Below are positions 16,696 to 24,908 of a DNA stretch of 32,772 nt, piece by piece. The stretch lies in NCBI RefSeq assembly GCF_001418565.1, contig NZ_LIQQ01000154.1, positions 1-32,772 on the forward strand, written 5' to 3'. How positions within the stretch are numbered: position 1 is the stretch's first letter; each line of letters starts with the position of its first letter. The notes beneath the pieces are model-generated. The model worked only from the letters and a program-made list of their open reading frames with translations, was not told where the DNA came from and searched no databases. Origin of the DNA: Streptomyces graminilatus (lineage in GTDB: Bacteria > Actinomycetota > Actinomycetes > Streptomycetales > Streptomycetaceae). The position numbers and the translations under genes were made by a program.

Positions 16696-17174
16696 GACCA
16701 CCGCTTGATGATCTTTGCTGGACATTCCGGGGCCGCCCACACCTGGATACGGATCCTCTCCATGGTCTCGGGGCTCTCGTCGGAGTCGACGTCGGCCTGA
16801 GCCGCCCGAGCCAAGTTGCTCCGCGACACGCGGACGCGGTTCCAGCCTGCCGGGACCTCGAACGTCATCGCCTCGGGGGCGTAGTCCGTGCAGCCCAGAA
16901 CCATCAGGCGGCCCAACGACACATGCAGGCCGGCCTCAACGACGTGATCGAATTCCGGGCTGTCATCACTCGGCTCCTGCGGCAGGACGACAACGGTGAC
17001 GGATACGTTGACATTGACCGCCGTGCCGATGCCCAGCGCATCCGTTGCGACCGCGAGGTGATCGGCAACGGCCTGGGCAGTCCACGCGTCGCTCAGATCA
17101 CCGTCCGAATCCGCATCGGATACGTGTATCTGAAAGTAGTCGGCGAAGAGGGTGAGCTCTGTCGTTGTCGTCAT
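16692..17174 (-). CDS. Conserved cytoplasmic protein, unknown (possible remote ComJ-like fold)
   Basis: A 160-residue acidic protein, no signal peptide or membrane segment. Features are ELTLFADYFQIHVSDADSDG, an AWTAQAV segment, alternating strands (AVNVNVSVTVVVL), EAGLHVSLGRLMVLGCTDY, FEVPAGWNRVRVSRSNL and an acidic DVDSDESPETMERIRIQVW. The order (FxxDxFxxxV, then WT, then a VPxGxYxxxV-like strand) is reminiscent of the ComJ/Nin nuclease-inhibitor fold, but this is a weak impression. A Shine-Dalgarno is not evident before the ATG at 17174. An inverted repeat (17183-17198) lies just upstream. Confidence 0.6.
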   Translation of the reverse strand: MTTTTELTLFADYFQIHVSDADSDGDLSDAWTAQAVADHLAVATDALGIGTAVNVNVSVTVVVLPQEPSDDSPEFDHVVEAGLHVSLGRLMVLGCTDYAPEAMTFEVPAGWNRVRVSRSNLARAAQADVDSDESPETMERIRIQVWAAPECPAKIIKRWS

Positions 17175-17182
17175 GGCGGCAC

Positions 17183-17198
17183 AGTGCCATGAGGCACT
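17183..17198. promoter_or_regulatory. Inverted repeat AGTGCC-ATGA-GGCACT
   Basis: Perfect 6-bp arms with a four-base spacer, nine bases before the start of the minus-strand gene at 17174. A possible operator or 5' leader hairpin. Confidence 0.35.
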
Positions 17199-17290
17199 GA
17201 CAGCCGGAGATGTGGCTCGTTCGCGTCTCGGTGAGCGTTTGAGCGGGTGTCAGGCATGGTCACGCGCTACGCGGAGTCGGTCGGTCTCGC

Positions 17291-17319
17291 GCCGGGGTCC
17301 GGTGGTGGCCGGACCCGGC
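17291..17319 (-). terminator. Terminator hairpin after the alpha/beta hydrolase
   Basis: GCCGGGGTCCGG (17291-17302) pairs with CCGGACCCGGC (17309-17319) with one bulged G, about 30 bases beyond the hydrolase stop. Confidence 0.6.
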
Positions 17320-17349
17320 TCGTCTGCGTGTGAGCTGGGGACCGGGGTG

Positions 17350-18552
17350 TTACTCCACTTCGGTCAGCACGTTGTCCGCGTCCATGACCCAGCTTCCGCG
17401 CTCGACGCCGAACACCTTCTTGCCTTCGAGCCATTTCAACGACATCTGCTGCAGCGTCTTGTTGGGCTTTCGTTCCCAGACCGGGTTGTGGTCCCAGCCC
17501 TCGACACGGAACATCAGCTTGTCGGCGCCCGGGATCTTCTTGTAGAGCTTCGGAACGGAGAAGTGCAGCACCGGCCCCAGCTCCTCCGGGGTGTTGGCCG
17601 TTGTGTCCTGGTCTCCGTAGACGATGCACACCGGCACGGCGTTGCCGAGCGTGGAGTTGTGCGGCACGGTGCTCTCGTTCCAGCCCCACCAGTAGGAGTT
17701 GCGCCACCGCATGACGCCTTCGGGTGTCCCCGCGATCGTCCCGCCCCACTTCTGGCCGACGCTGTCGCTCTCCATGATGGACTTCCACACCTGGTCGGCC
17801 AGCGCCTTGTCGCTGATGGCGGCTTGGATTCCAGCCTTGCTGGTCAGGTTCATCGGGAAGCCGAAGACCGCGGCCGGCTTGGACTCGGGCTGCGTGGGCA
17901 GGGGCGTTCCGGGAGGCGCGGCGAAGGGTGCGGCGGGGTTCGTCGACCACCGGCCGTTCGGGGGGAAGATGGGCGCGAGAAGGAACAGGCTCTCCACGTC
18001 CCCGGGATTCTGCAGCGCGTACGGGCCCATCACGAACGCTGCCGCGGACCAGCCGACGAAAGAGACCTTCTGGTTGTTGCAGCGCCCCCTGATGAACTTG
18101 ACGACGGTGCCGAGCTCGCCCCATTCGCTCATGGAGTTGCCCAGTTGGTGCGGGTAGGGCGGGGTCGGGGTGCAGCTCCCCGTACCGGGATTGGTCTCCA
18201 GGAGGGACCGCTGGGCCGGGTTGGCGTTGCACGGGTCGTCCATCTTCGGGCGAGGGGAGCGCCCGGATCCCTGGAGGTCCATGACGTACACGTCGTAGCC
18301 CTTGCTCGCCAGGGCCTGCGCCCAGCTGTAGCTGGTGTCCGGGTGCGGGGAGCCACCCGGCGGAGGGAGCACGAGGTCGAAGCCCGGGAGGGCGGGAACG
18401 CTTCTGCCGTGGAGCATGAGGACCGGCTTGTGGGTGCCGCCGGATCCGGAGTCGACGTACTCCCGTACGAATAGTTTGACCGTGTCGCCGACGTTCGCCG
18501 GGATGGTCGAGGTGTGGTCGACCTGGTGGTCGGTGGGGGTCAGCTGCGGCAT
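17350..18552 (-). CDS. Alpha/beta hydrolase, unusual nucleophile elbow
   Basis: A 400-residue alpha/beta-hydrolase-fold protein. The ATG at 18552 has a perfect GGAGG five to six bases upstream, and the open frame further upstream looks non-coding. Seen in order: oxyanion-hole segment PVLMLHGRS (His48-Gly49), YDVYVMDLQGSGRSPRP, nucleophile elbow FVGWSAAAF (Ser169; GxSxA rather than GxSxG), acid region VYGDQDTT (Asp314 or Asp316) and catalytic His355 in EGWDHNPVW. A 70-residue insertion (about 100-145, with several Cys/Pro) precedes the elbow. There is no signal peptide. It is not in an operon. Substrate unknown; an esterase, lipase or epoxide-hydrolase-type activity is possible. Confidence 0.8.
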   Translation of the reverse strand: MPQLTPTDHQVDHTSTIPANVGDTVKLFVREYVDSGSGGTHKPVLMLHGRSVPALPGFDLVLPPPGGSPHPDTSYSWAQALASKGYDVYVMDLQGSGRSPRPKMDDPCNANPAQRSLLETNPGTGSCTPTPPYPHQLGNSMSEWGELGTVVKFIRGRCNNQKVSFVGWSAAAFVMGPYALQNPGDVESLFLLAPIFPPNGRWSTNPAAPFAAPPGTPLPTQPESKPAAVFGFPMNLTSKAGIQAAISDKALADQVWKSIMESDSVGQKWGGTIAGTPEGVMRWRNSYWWGWNESTVPHNSTLGNAVPVCIVYGDQDTTANTPEELGPVLHFSVPKLYKKIPGADKLMFRVEGWDHNPVWERKPNKTLQQMSLKWLEGKKVFGVERGSWVMDADNVLTEVE

Positions 18553-18895
18553 GGTTGCCTCCGGTGGTGTTCGCCCTGAGGAACGGTCGGTTCCGGGCGT
18601 GGCCAGCGTCTCCGCCGCCCCGGGCGGTGCGGGGAGCCGGGACGGCGGGTCGCGCGGACGGTGACTGATCGGGTGGCCGCTGCTCCTCCGATCGGTGGGC
18701 GCGCCCTGGCGGGTGCGCCGGCGACTACGCCCCAGATGCCTGGGAGCCCGTCCGGGAGTGGGGCGCGTATGACGTGTGCTGCGCGGCGAGGTCACGTCCG
18801 GGATCGGGCTGCTGACAGGTGCGGCACGCGAAAGAGCCCCCGCCGGACTTCACCTCGCAGGGGCAGGGCGGGGGCAGGGGCAGTCAGTCAGTCAG
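18553..18895. other. Gap between hydrolase and AOC-like genes
   Basis: Both neighbours are on the minus strand. The right end holds the terminator (18836-18875) and tandem repeat (18881-18900) of the AOC-like gene. The left part must hold the hydrolase promoter, but I cannot place it. No gene is supported. Confidence 0.4.
18836..18875 (-). terminator. Terminator hairpin after the AOC-like gene
   Basis: GCCCCCGCC (18836-18844) pairs with GGCGGGGGC (18867-18875) about 20 bases beyond the stop at 18896. The loop is 22 bases. Confidence 0.65.
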
Positions 18896-18900
18896 TCAGT
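18881..18900. repeat. Tetranucleotide repeat, five CAGT units, over a stop codon
   Basis: Five perfect CAGT units. On the minus strand they read as a TGA stop followed by further CTGA units, so the gene's stop codon is part of the repeat. Changes in copy number would not alter the protein. Confidence 0.9.
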
Positions 18901-19405
18901 CGAGGTCGACGGTGAAGCGCCTGGTGCCCGGGGCGATCGTTTCGGCGTGGACGGAGCCGCGAGCCCGGTCGTATGTGCCGGTGCCGCCGGTGATCGCGTT
19001 GTCGAACGCGGGGGGAGGGCCCGGGACGAGGTTGCCGAAGACCATCCCCTGCACGGCGAGCTGGCCGCCCGGGAGGGTGTAGGTCACGACGCACATCTCC
19101 GCGCCGCCGTTCTCGACCCGGGTGGTGTCGCAGGTGCCGCCGGTTTCGCCGACCTGGTTGTTGTTCTCGTCGAAGAGGGTCGAGCGGAAGACGGTCCGAT
19201 CGCCCTGGGCGGCGGGGATGCCGCCGGGGTTGACGGGGAAGCGCGACTGCTGTGCGAGCCGGCCGATGAGGGTGATGACCCTGTCTTTGTCCTTGCCCTT
19301 GGCGTGGGCGGGATCGGTGTCGGTCGCGGTGGCGACAGGGGCGCAGGCGAGAAGGGTGACCAGCGCGGTGGCCGTGCCGAGACAGGTTGCTCTGATGGGT
19401 CGCAT
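18896..19405 (-). CDS. Secreted allene-oxide-cyclase-barrel-like protein
   Basis: A 169-residue exported protein. I prefer the ATG at 19405 because AGGAG lies seven bases upstream; an in-frame ATG at 19432 adds ten residues. A signal peptide (RATCLGTATALVTLLACAPV, cleavage near VATA-T) precedes a beta-rich domain: VITLIGRLAQQSRF, RTVFRSTLFDENNNQVGETG, TCDTTRVENGGAEMCVVTYT, GQLAVQGMVFG and AITGGTGTYDRARGSVHAET. This is the plan of the AOC-barrel-like proteins common in Streptomyces. The two cysteines likely form a disulfide. No enzymatic role is shown for bacterial members that I know. A promoter within a 16-bp inverted repeat lies upstream (19433-19511). Confidence 0.7.
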   Translation of the reverse strand: MRPIRATCLGTATALVTLLACAPVATATDTDPAHAKGKDKDRVITLIGRLAQQSRFPVNPGGIPAAQGDRTVFRSTLFDENNNQVGETGGTCDTTRVENGGAEMCVVTYTLPGGQLAVQGMVFGNLVPGPPPAFDNAITGGTGTYDRARGSVHAETIAPGTRRFTVDLD

Positions 19406-19432
19406 CAAGTGGCTCCTGAGGTTGACGCTCAT

Positions 19433-19511
19433 GGATCTTCCGATGGTCCGGTGACGCGTTCATATGCATAACCTCAGCGCTGTCACGCTCCGCCCGACCA
19501 TCGGAAGATCC
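19433..19511 (-). promoter_or_regulatory. Perfect 16-bp inverted repeat enclosing a promoter-like sequence
   Basis: GGATCTTCCGATGGTC (19433-19448) and its exact complement (19496-19511) flank 47 bases. Inside, the minus strand reads GTGACA, 16 bases, then TATGAA, a plausible -35/-10 for the AOC-like gene, plus a further GTGAC/GTCAC pair. It could be an operator pair allowing looping, a cruciform, or the ends of a tiny transposable element. Confidence 0.55.
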
Positions 19512-19610
19512 GACCGATCGGACGAGCCCAGGACCAGGGATCTCGCTCGCCGAACGGCGGCCCCGTCCGCCTCAGAACCGTCGAGCGCCCGCAGGCTCCG
19601 GCTTCGTATG

Positions 19611-19690
19611 TCATCCCCTGCCATCCCCTGCCATCCCCTGCCATCCGCCGCCATCCGCTGTTATCAGCTGATAACAGCGGTTATCAGCTT
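19611..19690. repeat. Ten-base direct repeats followed by a 22-bp perfect palindrome and an extra half site
   Basis: Five units of the form YCATCCSCYG (TCATCCCCTG, CCATCCCCTG twice, CCATCCGCCG, CCATCCGCTG) occupy 19611-19660. The last runs into a 22-bp perfect palindrome (19657-19678) made of GTTATCAG and CTGATAAC. A third half site, GTTATCAG, follows at 19680-19687, so GATAAC and GTTATC also form a second overlapping palindrome. This is a probable regulator-binding array, about 115 bases before the 19803 gene. Confidence 0.65.
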
Positions 19691-19802
19691 TCCTCCGCCG
19701 GCATCCGCGGATCTTGGAACTGCGCCATGCTTGGCCTTGGCGCCGAAGCGGTTCGGCCCGACGCTGATGTCTGATGTTGCCTGTCTGTCGAGGTGCGCCC
19801 TT

Positions 19803-22247
19803 ATGAAGTCCCGATCGACGCTTGCGACTTGGCTGAGTGGACTCGACGGCCCCCGCCTCGCACGCGTACTCGCCCTGCGGAAGGACGCGGCCTCCTCGCC
19901 GGAACCGCGTTCGTTGGGGGAACTGGCGGACCGTCTCCAGCGTCCGGGGTCCGTGGCGCTCGCCCTGCCGCACCTCACGCTGCCGTGCCTGCAGGCCGCC
20001 GAGGCGCTGGCTGCCCTGGGAGCACGGGCGACCCGGGACAGCCTCGCGGAGTTGCTCGGCTCGACGTCCCCCGCGGCGCCGCACGCGCTGGACGCGACCC
20101 TGGAGGCGCTGGCGGATCGGGCACTCGTGTGGCACGACGGCGACGGGGCCCTCCGTATGCCCACGCCCTTGCGGCAGGCGTGGAGCACGCCCCTGGGACT
20201 TGACGCCCCGCTGGAGGACCTGCTGGCCGGCACGACCTCGGAGGAACTGCGCGCCATGCTGGCGGTACTGGGGGTCAAGCCACCCGGCACCAAGCAGCAG
20301 CGGCTCGCGGCTCTGGTGGAGCATCACAGTGACGCGGAACGGGTCGCCGCGTTGGTGGCGGGGGCACCGGCGGCCACCAGGAAGCTGCTCGATCAGAGCG
20401 CCAGGTCCGCGCCGCCGCGTCAGTCACTGTTCGTGGCGTTCGGGGCCCCCTCTGGCCTTGACCACCGGCCAGGCGCCCGGTGGGCACTCGACCGGGGGCT
20501 TCTGGTCCAGGACCGGCATCAGTACGGATCCGTCCGGATGCCGGTCGAGGTGGCCCTGGCTCTGCGGGGCCCCGATTGGCGCGCTCCGTACGAGCCTGTA
20601 CCGCCCGCCGTGCGGTTGGTGCCCATCACCTCCTCGGAGGTGGAGCGGGAGGCCGCATGGGCCGCCACCGAGTTCGCGGCCCATGCCGCCTCCGTCCTCT
20701 CGGTGTGCGCGACCGCTCCACCGGCCCGGCTGAAGTCGGGCGGGATCGGCGCGCGTGAACTGGCCCGGCTCGCCAAGGCCGCCCAGGCCCACGACGCCGT
20801 CGTACGCCTCGTCCTGGAGACCGCGTACGCCGCCGGGCTGCTGGCCCGCGACGGCGATCGCGTGCCTCCCACCGAGGCGTACGACGCCTGGTCCGAGCAG
20901 GAGCCCGCGGAACAGCTGGCCGTACTGCTCCGGGCCTGGCGGGACCTGCCGCTCACCCCCACCCGGTCGCGCGACGATGACGGCAAAGCACTTCCCGCGC
21001 TCGCCGGCGCGCCTGGCTGCGGCGGCTGTCTGCAGGCCCGCCACGGGCTGCTGGCCGCGGCGGCGGGGCTTCCGGCGGGGCAGGGGGTGAGGGTCGCCGC
21101 GGAGCTGGGGCCGCTCATGGCCTGGCACCGTCCGCTCGCCGACGACGACGCCTCGCCCCAGGACACGGCTCCGTTCGGCGCCGTGATCCGCGAAGGTGAA
21201 CTGCTGGGCGTGCTGGCACGGGGTGCGCTGTCCCCGCTCGGTGCGGACCTGGCGGCCCACGCCGACGAAGAACTCGACAGCACGGCCCGGCGGCTGCTGC
21301 CCCCCGCGACCACGACGGCCCGGATCGGCGCCGACCTCACCGCCGTCGTCACCGGTACCCCGTCCGGGCGACTGGCGGCGCTGCTGGATTCGATGGCCGA
21401 CCGGGAGACCAGTGGCACGGCGTCGGTATGGCGTTTCAGTGCCCGCAGTGTCCGCCGGGCCCTGGACGCCGGCCGCACCGCGGACGACATCACGGCCGAC
21501 CTGGCTGTCCTGGCCGACGTCTCCGCCGCGGCCCTGCCGCAGCCGCTGACCTATCTCGTCGCCGACACCGCACGAGGTCACGGGCGGGTACGCATCGCCC
21601 CCGCGGCCTGTGTCGTCCACGGCGACGAGCCCGCGCTCCTGGCCGAACTCGCCGCCCACCGCGCCCTGTCCGGGCTCGCGCTGCGGCAGCTCGCCCCGAC
21701 GGTCCTGGTCAGCGGCAAACCACCCGCGGCGACTCTCACCGCGCTCCGTGCCGCGGGCTACGCCCCGGTCGCCGAGACCGCCGGGGGAACGGTACGCGTC
21801 GAGAAGCCCGTGCCGCATCGGGCCGCCGCCGTCCCCGCCCCGCGAAGGCACGTCGGGCAGCGCGGTCCCCGGACCACCGCCGCCCACGCCTCGGACCTGC
21901 CCGCCGACTCCGGGACGGACGTCCTGGCCGACCGGCTGCTCAAGGCGCCGCCGATCGCACCGGAACCCGACCCCTTCGGCAGCGGGGTGCCTTTCGCGAC
22001 GGACACCGAGGAGATCGTCGCCGGATACGCGAAGCACCTGTCGTACAGCGATGTCCGCCAGGTCGCCCATGCCGTCGACACGGGTTCGGCCATCACGATC
22101 GAGTACGTCGCCGCCTCGGGCAACCGGACCGTACGCACCCTCAGCGACCTGGAACTCGACCCGCCCTACCTCGACGCCTGGTGTCACCTGCGCGACGATG
22201 AACGCGTCTTCACCCTCTCCCGCATCCATGGCGTGATGCCCGCGTAG
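19803..22247 (+). CDS. Helicase-associated-domain protein (XPB/Ssl2-like), large
   Basis: An 814-residue cytoplasmic protein. The ATG at 19803 follows GAGGTG by eight bases; the frame is open further upstream only across repeats. The N-terminal 300 residues are helical repeats (LATWLSGLDGPRLARVLALR, LADRLQRPGSVALALPHLTL, LRAMLAVLGVKPPGTKQQRL). The region about 570-680 (VWRFSARSVRRALDAGRTAD, ITADLAVLADVSAAALPQPL and TYLVADTARGHGRVRI) is the helicase C-terminal/XPB-associated domain found in Actinobacteria. The last 90 residues (AHAVDTGSAITIEYVAASGN, then LELDPPYLDAWCHLRDDERV and FTLSRIHGV) resemble a WYL ligand-binding domain. No Walker A motif is present, so it is not itself a helicase. It may be a DNA-damage-linked or regulatory protein. 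It is convergent with the MMPL gene. Confidence 0.75.
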   Translation: MKSRSTLATWLSGLDGPRLARVLALRKDAASSPEPRSLGELADRLQRPGSVALALPHLTLPCLQAAEALAALGARATRDSLAELLGSTSPAAPHALDATLEALADRALVWHDGDGALRMPTPLRQAWSTPLGLDAPLEDLLAGTTSEELRAMLAVLGVKPPGTKQQRLAALVEHHSDAERVAALVAGAPAATRKLLDQSARSAPPRQSLFVAFGAPSGLDHRPGARWALDRGLLVQDRHQYGSVRMPVEVALALRGPDWRAPYEPVPPAVRLVPITSSEVEREAAWAATEFAAHAASVLSVCATAPPARLKSGGIGARELARLAKAAQAHDAVVRLVLETAYAAGLLARDGDRVPPTEAYDAWSEQEPAEQLAVLLRAWRDLPLTPTRSRDDDGKALPALAGAPGCGGCLQARHGLLAAAAGLPAGQGVRVAAELGPLMAWHRPLADDDASPQDTAPFGAVIREGELLGVLARGALSPLGADLAAHADEELDSTARRLLPPATTTARIGADLTAVVTGTPSGRLAALLDSMADRETSGTASVWRFSARSVRRALDAGRTADDITADLAVLADVSAAALPQPLTYLVADTARGHGRVRIAPAACVVHGDEPALLAELAAHRALSGLALRQLAPTVLVSGKPPAATLTALRAAGYAPVAETAGGTVRVEKPVPHRAAAVPAPRRHVGQRGPRTTAAHASDLPADSGTDVLADRLLKAPPIAPEPDPFGSGVPFATDTEEIVAGYAKHLSYSDVRQVAHAVDTGSAITIEYVAASGNRTVRTLSDLELDPPYLDAWCHLRDDERVFTLSRIHGVMPA

Positions 22248-22305
22248 GACTCGGCGGCCGGCACCAGGTGCCCGGGTGCGCCCTCCCGCGTGACGTACCG
22301 GGAAC

Positions 22306-22342
22306 ACCCGGGCCCGGACGCGCGCGGCGTCCGGGCCCGGGT
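22306..22342. terminator. Bidirectional terminator between convergent genes
   Basis: A perfect 16-bp stem, 22306-22321 with 22327-22342 (core CCCGGGCCCGGACGC), and a five-base loop. It lies between the convergent ends of the 19803 gene and the MMPL gene. Confidence 0.85.
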
Positions 22343-22363
22343 GGTACGGCCTCGCTCCGAGGT

Positions 22364-22422
22364 GTCGGCCGATCGGTTGTCGGCCGATCGGTTGTCGGCC
22401 GATGGGTTGTCAGCCGACCGTT
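22364..22422. repeat. 15-bp tandem repeat, about four copies, at the MMPL stop codon
   Basis: GTCGGCCGATCGGTT occurs twice, then GTCGGCCGATGGGTT, then the diverged GTCAGCCGACCGTT, which is the last coding bases and stop of the MMPL gene. The copies probably grew by tandem duplication of the gene's 3' end. Confidence 0.85.
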
Positions 22423-24593
22423 GCTGAGGTCTTGGCCGGGAGCGGTTCGGGGGTGGTCTCGTGTTCCATTTTGTCCAGGCGCAGGGCCCTGTGGAGGGCC
22501 CTCAGTGGTGCCGGGGCCCACCAGTTGGCGCTGCCCAGGAGGGCCATCAGGGACGGGACCAGGAAGGCCCGGACCACCGTTGCGTCGATCAGGACCGCGA
22601 ACGCCGCGCCCAGGCCCAGTTCCTGGATGAAGACCAGCCTGGACAGGGACAACGCGCCCACCGGGACGCAGAACAGGATGGCCGCCGAGGTCACGATGGC
22701 GCCGGTGCGGGAGAGGCCCTGGGCGACCGCCTCGCGGTTGTCCAGGCCCTGCGAGCGGCCCTCCTTGATGCGGCTCAGGAGGAAGACGTTGTAGTCCGTG
22801 GAGAGGCCGAAGGCGAGTGCGAAGACCAGTACGGGTGTCGTGACCTCCAGGCCCGTCTGCGGGGAGAAGCCCAGGTTGCCGTTCTGGAACGCCCACACCA
22901 GGAAGCCGAACGCGGCGCTGGTGGACAGCAGGTTCATCAGCAGGGCCTTCAGCGGCAGCACCACCGATCCCGAGAACGCGAACAGCAGCAGCAGGGTGAC
23001 CACCACCAGGATGCCGCCCGCCAACGGGATGCTGTCCGCGATGCTCTTGCGCTGTGCCAGGAAGTCCGCCGTCGTGCCGGTGTACCGGGCGGGGTACGGG
23101 GTGTTCAGCTTCTGCACCGCGCCCACCGCGTCCTTGGCCGGTCCGTCCAGGGGGTCGTCCTTGAGGATCGCGTCGATCTCCCAGTGGCGGGCGTCCAGTT
23201 GGAACGGGGTGCCGACCGACCCGACGCCGGGGACCGCGCTGATCCGGCTCGCGTAGTCGGTCAGGCGGGACTTGTCCGGGGCGCCTTCCTGCTCCAGCAC
23301 GATCTGGAGCGGGGACGTCGCCCTCGTGTCGTAGTCCTTGTCCAGCGTCGCCGCCATCCGGCCCGCGCTGGTCTCCTTCGGGAGGAGCGTCGGGTCAACT
23401 CCCGTGAAGCGCACTCCCAGCAGCGGGGAGGCGATCACCAGCAGGACCGTCGTGGCGAGGAGCGCGAACACCGCGGGGCGGCGCATCACGTTCTGGGCCA
23501 GGCCGTACCAGCGGCCTTCCGTGGCCCGCGCCGAGCCGGCCGTGCGCTGCCAGCGGCCCGGGGCCAGGGAGTTGATCCGGCGGCCGAGGAGAGCCAGCAG
23601 CGTGGGCAGGCCCACCAGGGCGAACAGTGCGGCCGAGATGACCGTGATCACGCCCGCCAGGCCCATCGACCGCAGGTACGGCTGCGGGAACGCCATCAGC
23701 GCCGCCAGTGCCGCCGCCACCGTCAGGGCGCTGAACAGCACCGTACGGCCCGCCGACGTGACCGTGCGCATCACCGCCTCCGCGCCCGGTCCCCGCTCCG
23801 CCAGTTCCTCTCGGTAGCGGGAGACGATCAGCAGTCCGAAGTCGATGGACAGGCCCAGGCCCAGGGCGAAGGCCAGGCTCATCGCTCCCGTCGAGACGCC
23901 CATGAACTCCGTGGCGACCCGCAGGCCCGCCATCGTCAGCAGCAGCGAGACGATGCCGCCCACGAGCGGGATCAGCGCCGCCACCAGGCCGCGGAAGACC
24001 AGGAAGAGCACGAAGAGGATCACCGGGGTGGCCAGGAGTTCGGCCTGTGACAGGTCCTCGCCCGTCACCTCGGCCACCTGTACGTGGCCGGGCGTGGCGC
24101 CGCCGAGCGTGGTGCGGCCACGCAGGGCGGGATCGTCCTTGATCGCCTTCTGGAGGTCCTTCTCGGCCTGGATGCTCGCCTGGTCCGTCAGGGGTCCTAC
24201 GGCGCCCACGACCACCGTGCTGCGTCCGTCGCGGGAGATGAGCGCGGCGCCCTCGGGCGAGGTGTAGTCGACGACCTGCTTGACCTCGGCGCGGGACCGC
24301 AGGAGCGCCACGGCGGCCGTTACGGCCTTGGGCGGGGCGGTGGTCCTGTCCACCCGCTCGTCCGTGCGCACCAGCAGCAAGTAGCCCTGCTGGGGGTCGA
24401 TGCCCGTGGCCCGCTCGATGATCTCGCGGGCCGCGACATTGCCGCCGCCCGGATCGTCGTAGTCGGACAGCCCGTTGGAGAGTTTGTCCGACACGGTGCC
24501 GCCGTACACCGTGGCCAGGACGGTGACCAGGAGTGTGAGCAGTAGTACGACGATCCGCCTGCGGTGCAGGGCCGAGCCCAGAGCGGAGAACAT
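22410..24593 (-). CDS. MMPL-family (RND superfamily) exporter
   Basis: A 727-residue membrane transporter of the MMPL family, which exports lipids or secondary metabolites using the proton gradient. It begins FSALGSALHRRRIVVLLLTL with a first helix, then a large extracytoplasmic domain (about 35-185). A helix bundle with ALGLGLSIDFGLLIVSRYRE follows, the family's Asp/Tyr signature. The second half repeats the plan (extracytoplasmic domain about 385-520, then FALAFGLSTDYNVFLLSRIK). Length and two-fold repeat are normal. The ribosome site AAGGA lies upstream of the ATG at 24593. It is divergent from the SRPBCC/FAD operon and is the likely exporter or resistance gene of the cluster. Confidence 0.9.
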   Translation of the reverse strand: MFSALGSALHRRRIVVLLLTLLVTVLATVYGGTVSDKLSNGLSDYDDPGGGNVAAREIIERATGIDPQQGYLLLVRTDERVDRTTAPPKAVTAAVALLRSRAEVKQVVDYTSPEGAALISRDGRSTVVVGAVGPLTDQASIQAEKDLQKAIKDDPALRGRTTLGGATPGHVQVAEVTGEDLSQAELLATPVILFVLFLVFRGLVAALIPLVGGIVSLLLTMAGLRVATEFMGVSTGAMSLAFALGLGLSIDFGLLIVSRYREELAERGPGAEAVMRTVTSAGRTVLFSALTVAAALAALMAFPQPYLRSMGLAGVITVISAALFALVGLPTLLALLGRRINSLAPGRWQRTAGSARATEGRWYGLAQNVMRRPAVFALLATTVLLVIASPLLGVRFTGVDPTLLPKETSAGRMAATLDKDYDTRATSPLQIVLEQEGAPDKSRLTDYASRISAVPGVGSVGTPFQLDARHWEIDAILKDDPLDGPAKDAVGAVQKLNTPYPARYTGTTADFLAQRKSIADSIPLAGGILVVVTLLLLFAFSGSVVLPLKALLMNLLSTSAAFGFLVWAFQNGNLGFSPQTGLEVTTPVLVFALAFGLSTDYNVFLLSRIKEGRSQGLDNREAVAQGLSRTGAIVTSAAILFCVPVGALSLSRLVFIQELGLGAAFAVLIDATVVRAFLVPSLMALLGSANWWAPAPLRALHRALRLDKMEHETTPEPLPAKTSATVG

Positions 24594-24710
24594 GGGAGTT
24601 TCCTTCCTTCGCGCCCGTGGGGGGGCCGGAACGCGTACGCCAAGCCTCGGGCAGAGCGCTGGAGTCTCGCTGAAGCGCCCGGCAGGGATCCTGGGAGGCG
24701 GGGCTAAGGT

Positions 24711-24724
24711 CCCGCTAGAGCGGG
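24711..24724. promoter_or_regulatory. Inverted repeat CCCGCT-AG-AGCGGG, possible operator
   Basis: 6-bp perfect arms with a two-base spacer in the divergent region between exporter and tailoring operon, where a cluster repressor could act on both. No regulator gene is visible in the window. Confidence 0.35.
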
Positions 24725-24811
24725 GGTGCGGGTGCCTGCGGCGGGCCGGGCGAGGTCGGTAGCGTCGAACTCCCGGGGGGCGTCCGGCCGTTCAAGGCCG
24801 GCCCCGAGGTC

Positions 24812-24859
24812 GTCACCAAGGCCGTCACCAAGGCCGTCATCAAGGCAGTCACCAAGGCC
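24812..24859. repeat. 12-bp tandem repeat, four copies
   Basis: GTCACCAAGGCC at 24812 and 24824, GTCATCAAGGCA at 24836, GTCACCAAGGCC at 24848. The array sits 50 bases before the SRPBCC start, in the likely 5' leader. Confidence 0.9.
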
Positions 24860-24908
24860 GTCCCTTCACGGCGTCGTACCCGTTCCGTCGTTCCTGGAAG
24901 GAATTCCC

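Larger units (their letters stand above)
24594..24908. other. Divergent promoter region with palindrome and repeats
   Basis: This region separates the MMPL gene (minus) and the SRPBCC gene (plus). It holds the inverted repeat CCCGCT-AG-AGCGGG (24711-24724) and four 12-bp tandem repeats (24812-24859). The frame of the SRPBCC gene is open to 24726, but the repeat-encoded SPRPSPRPS text argues against coding. Confidence 0.5.

Noticed and set aside
19611..19660. CRISPR-like reading of the CCATCCCCTG repeats
   Set aside because: The units are directly adjacent without spacers and only 10 bases long; no cas genes are near.
22461..24050. A 529-codon open frame opposite the MMPL gene
   Set aside because: It is antisense to a well-defined transporter and rich in Arg/Gln/His, typical of a high-GC shadow.
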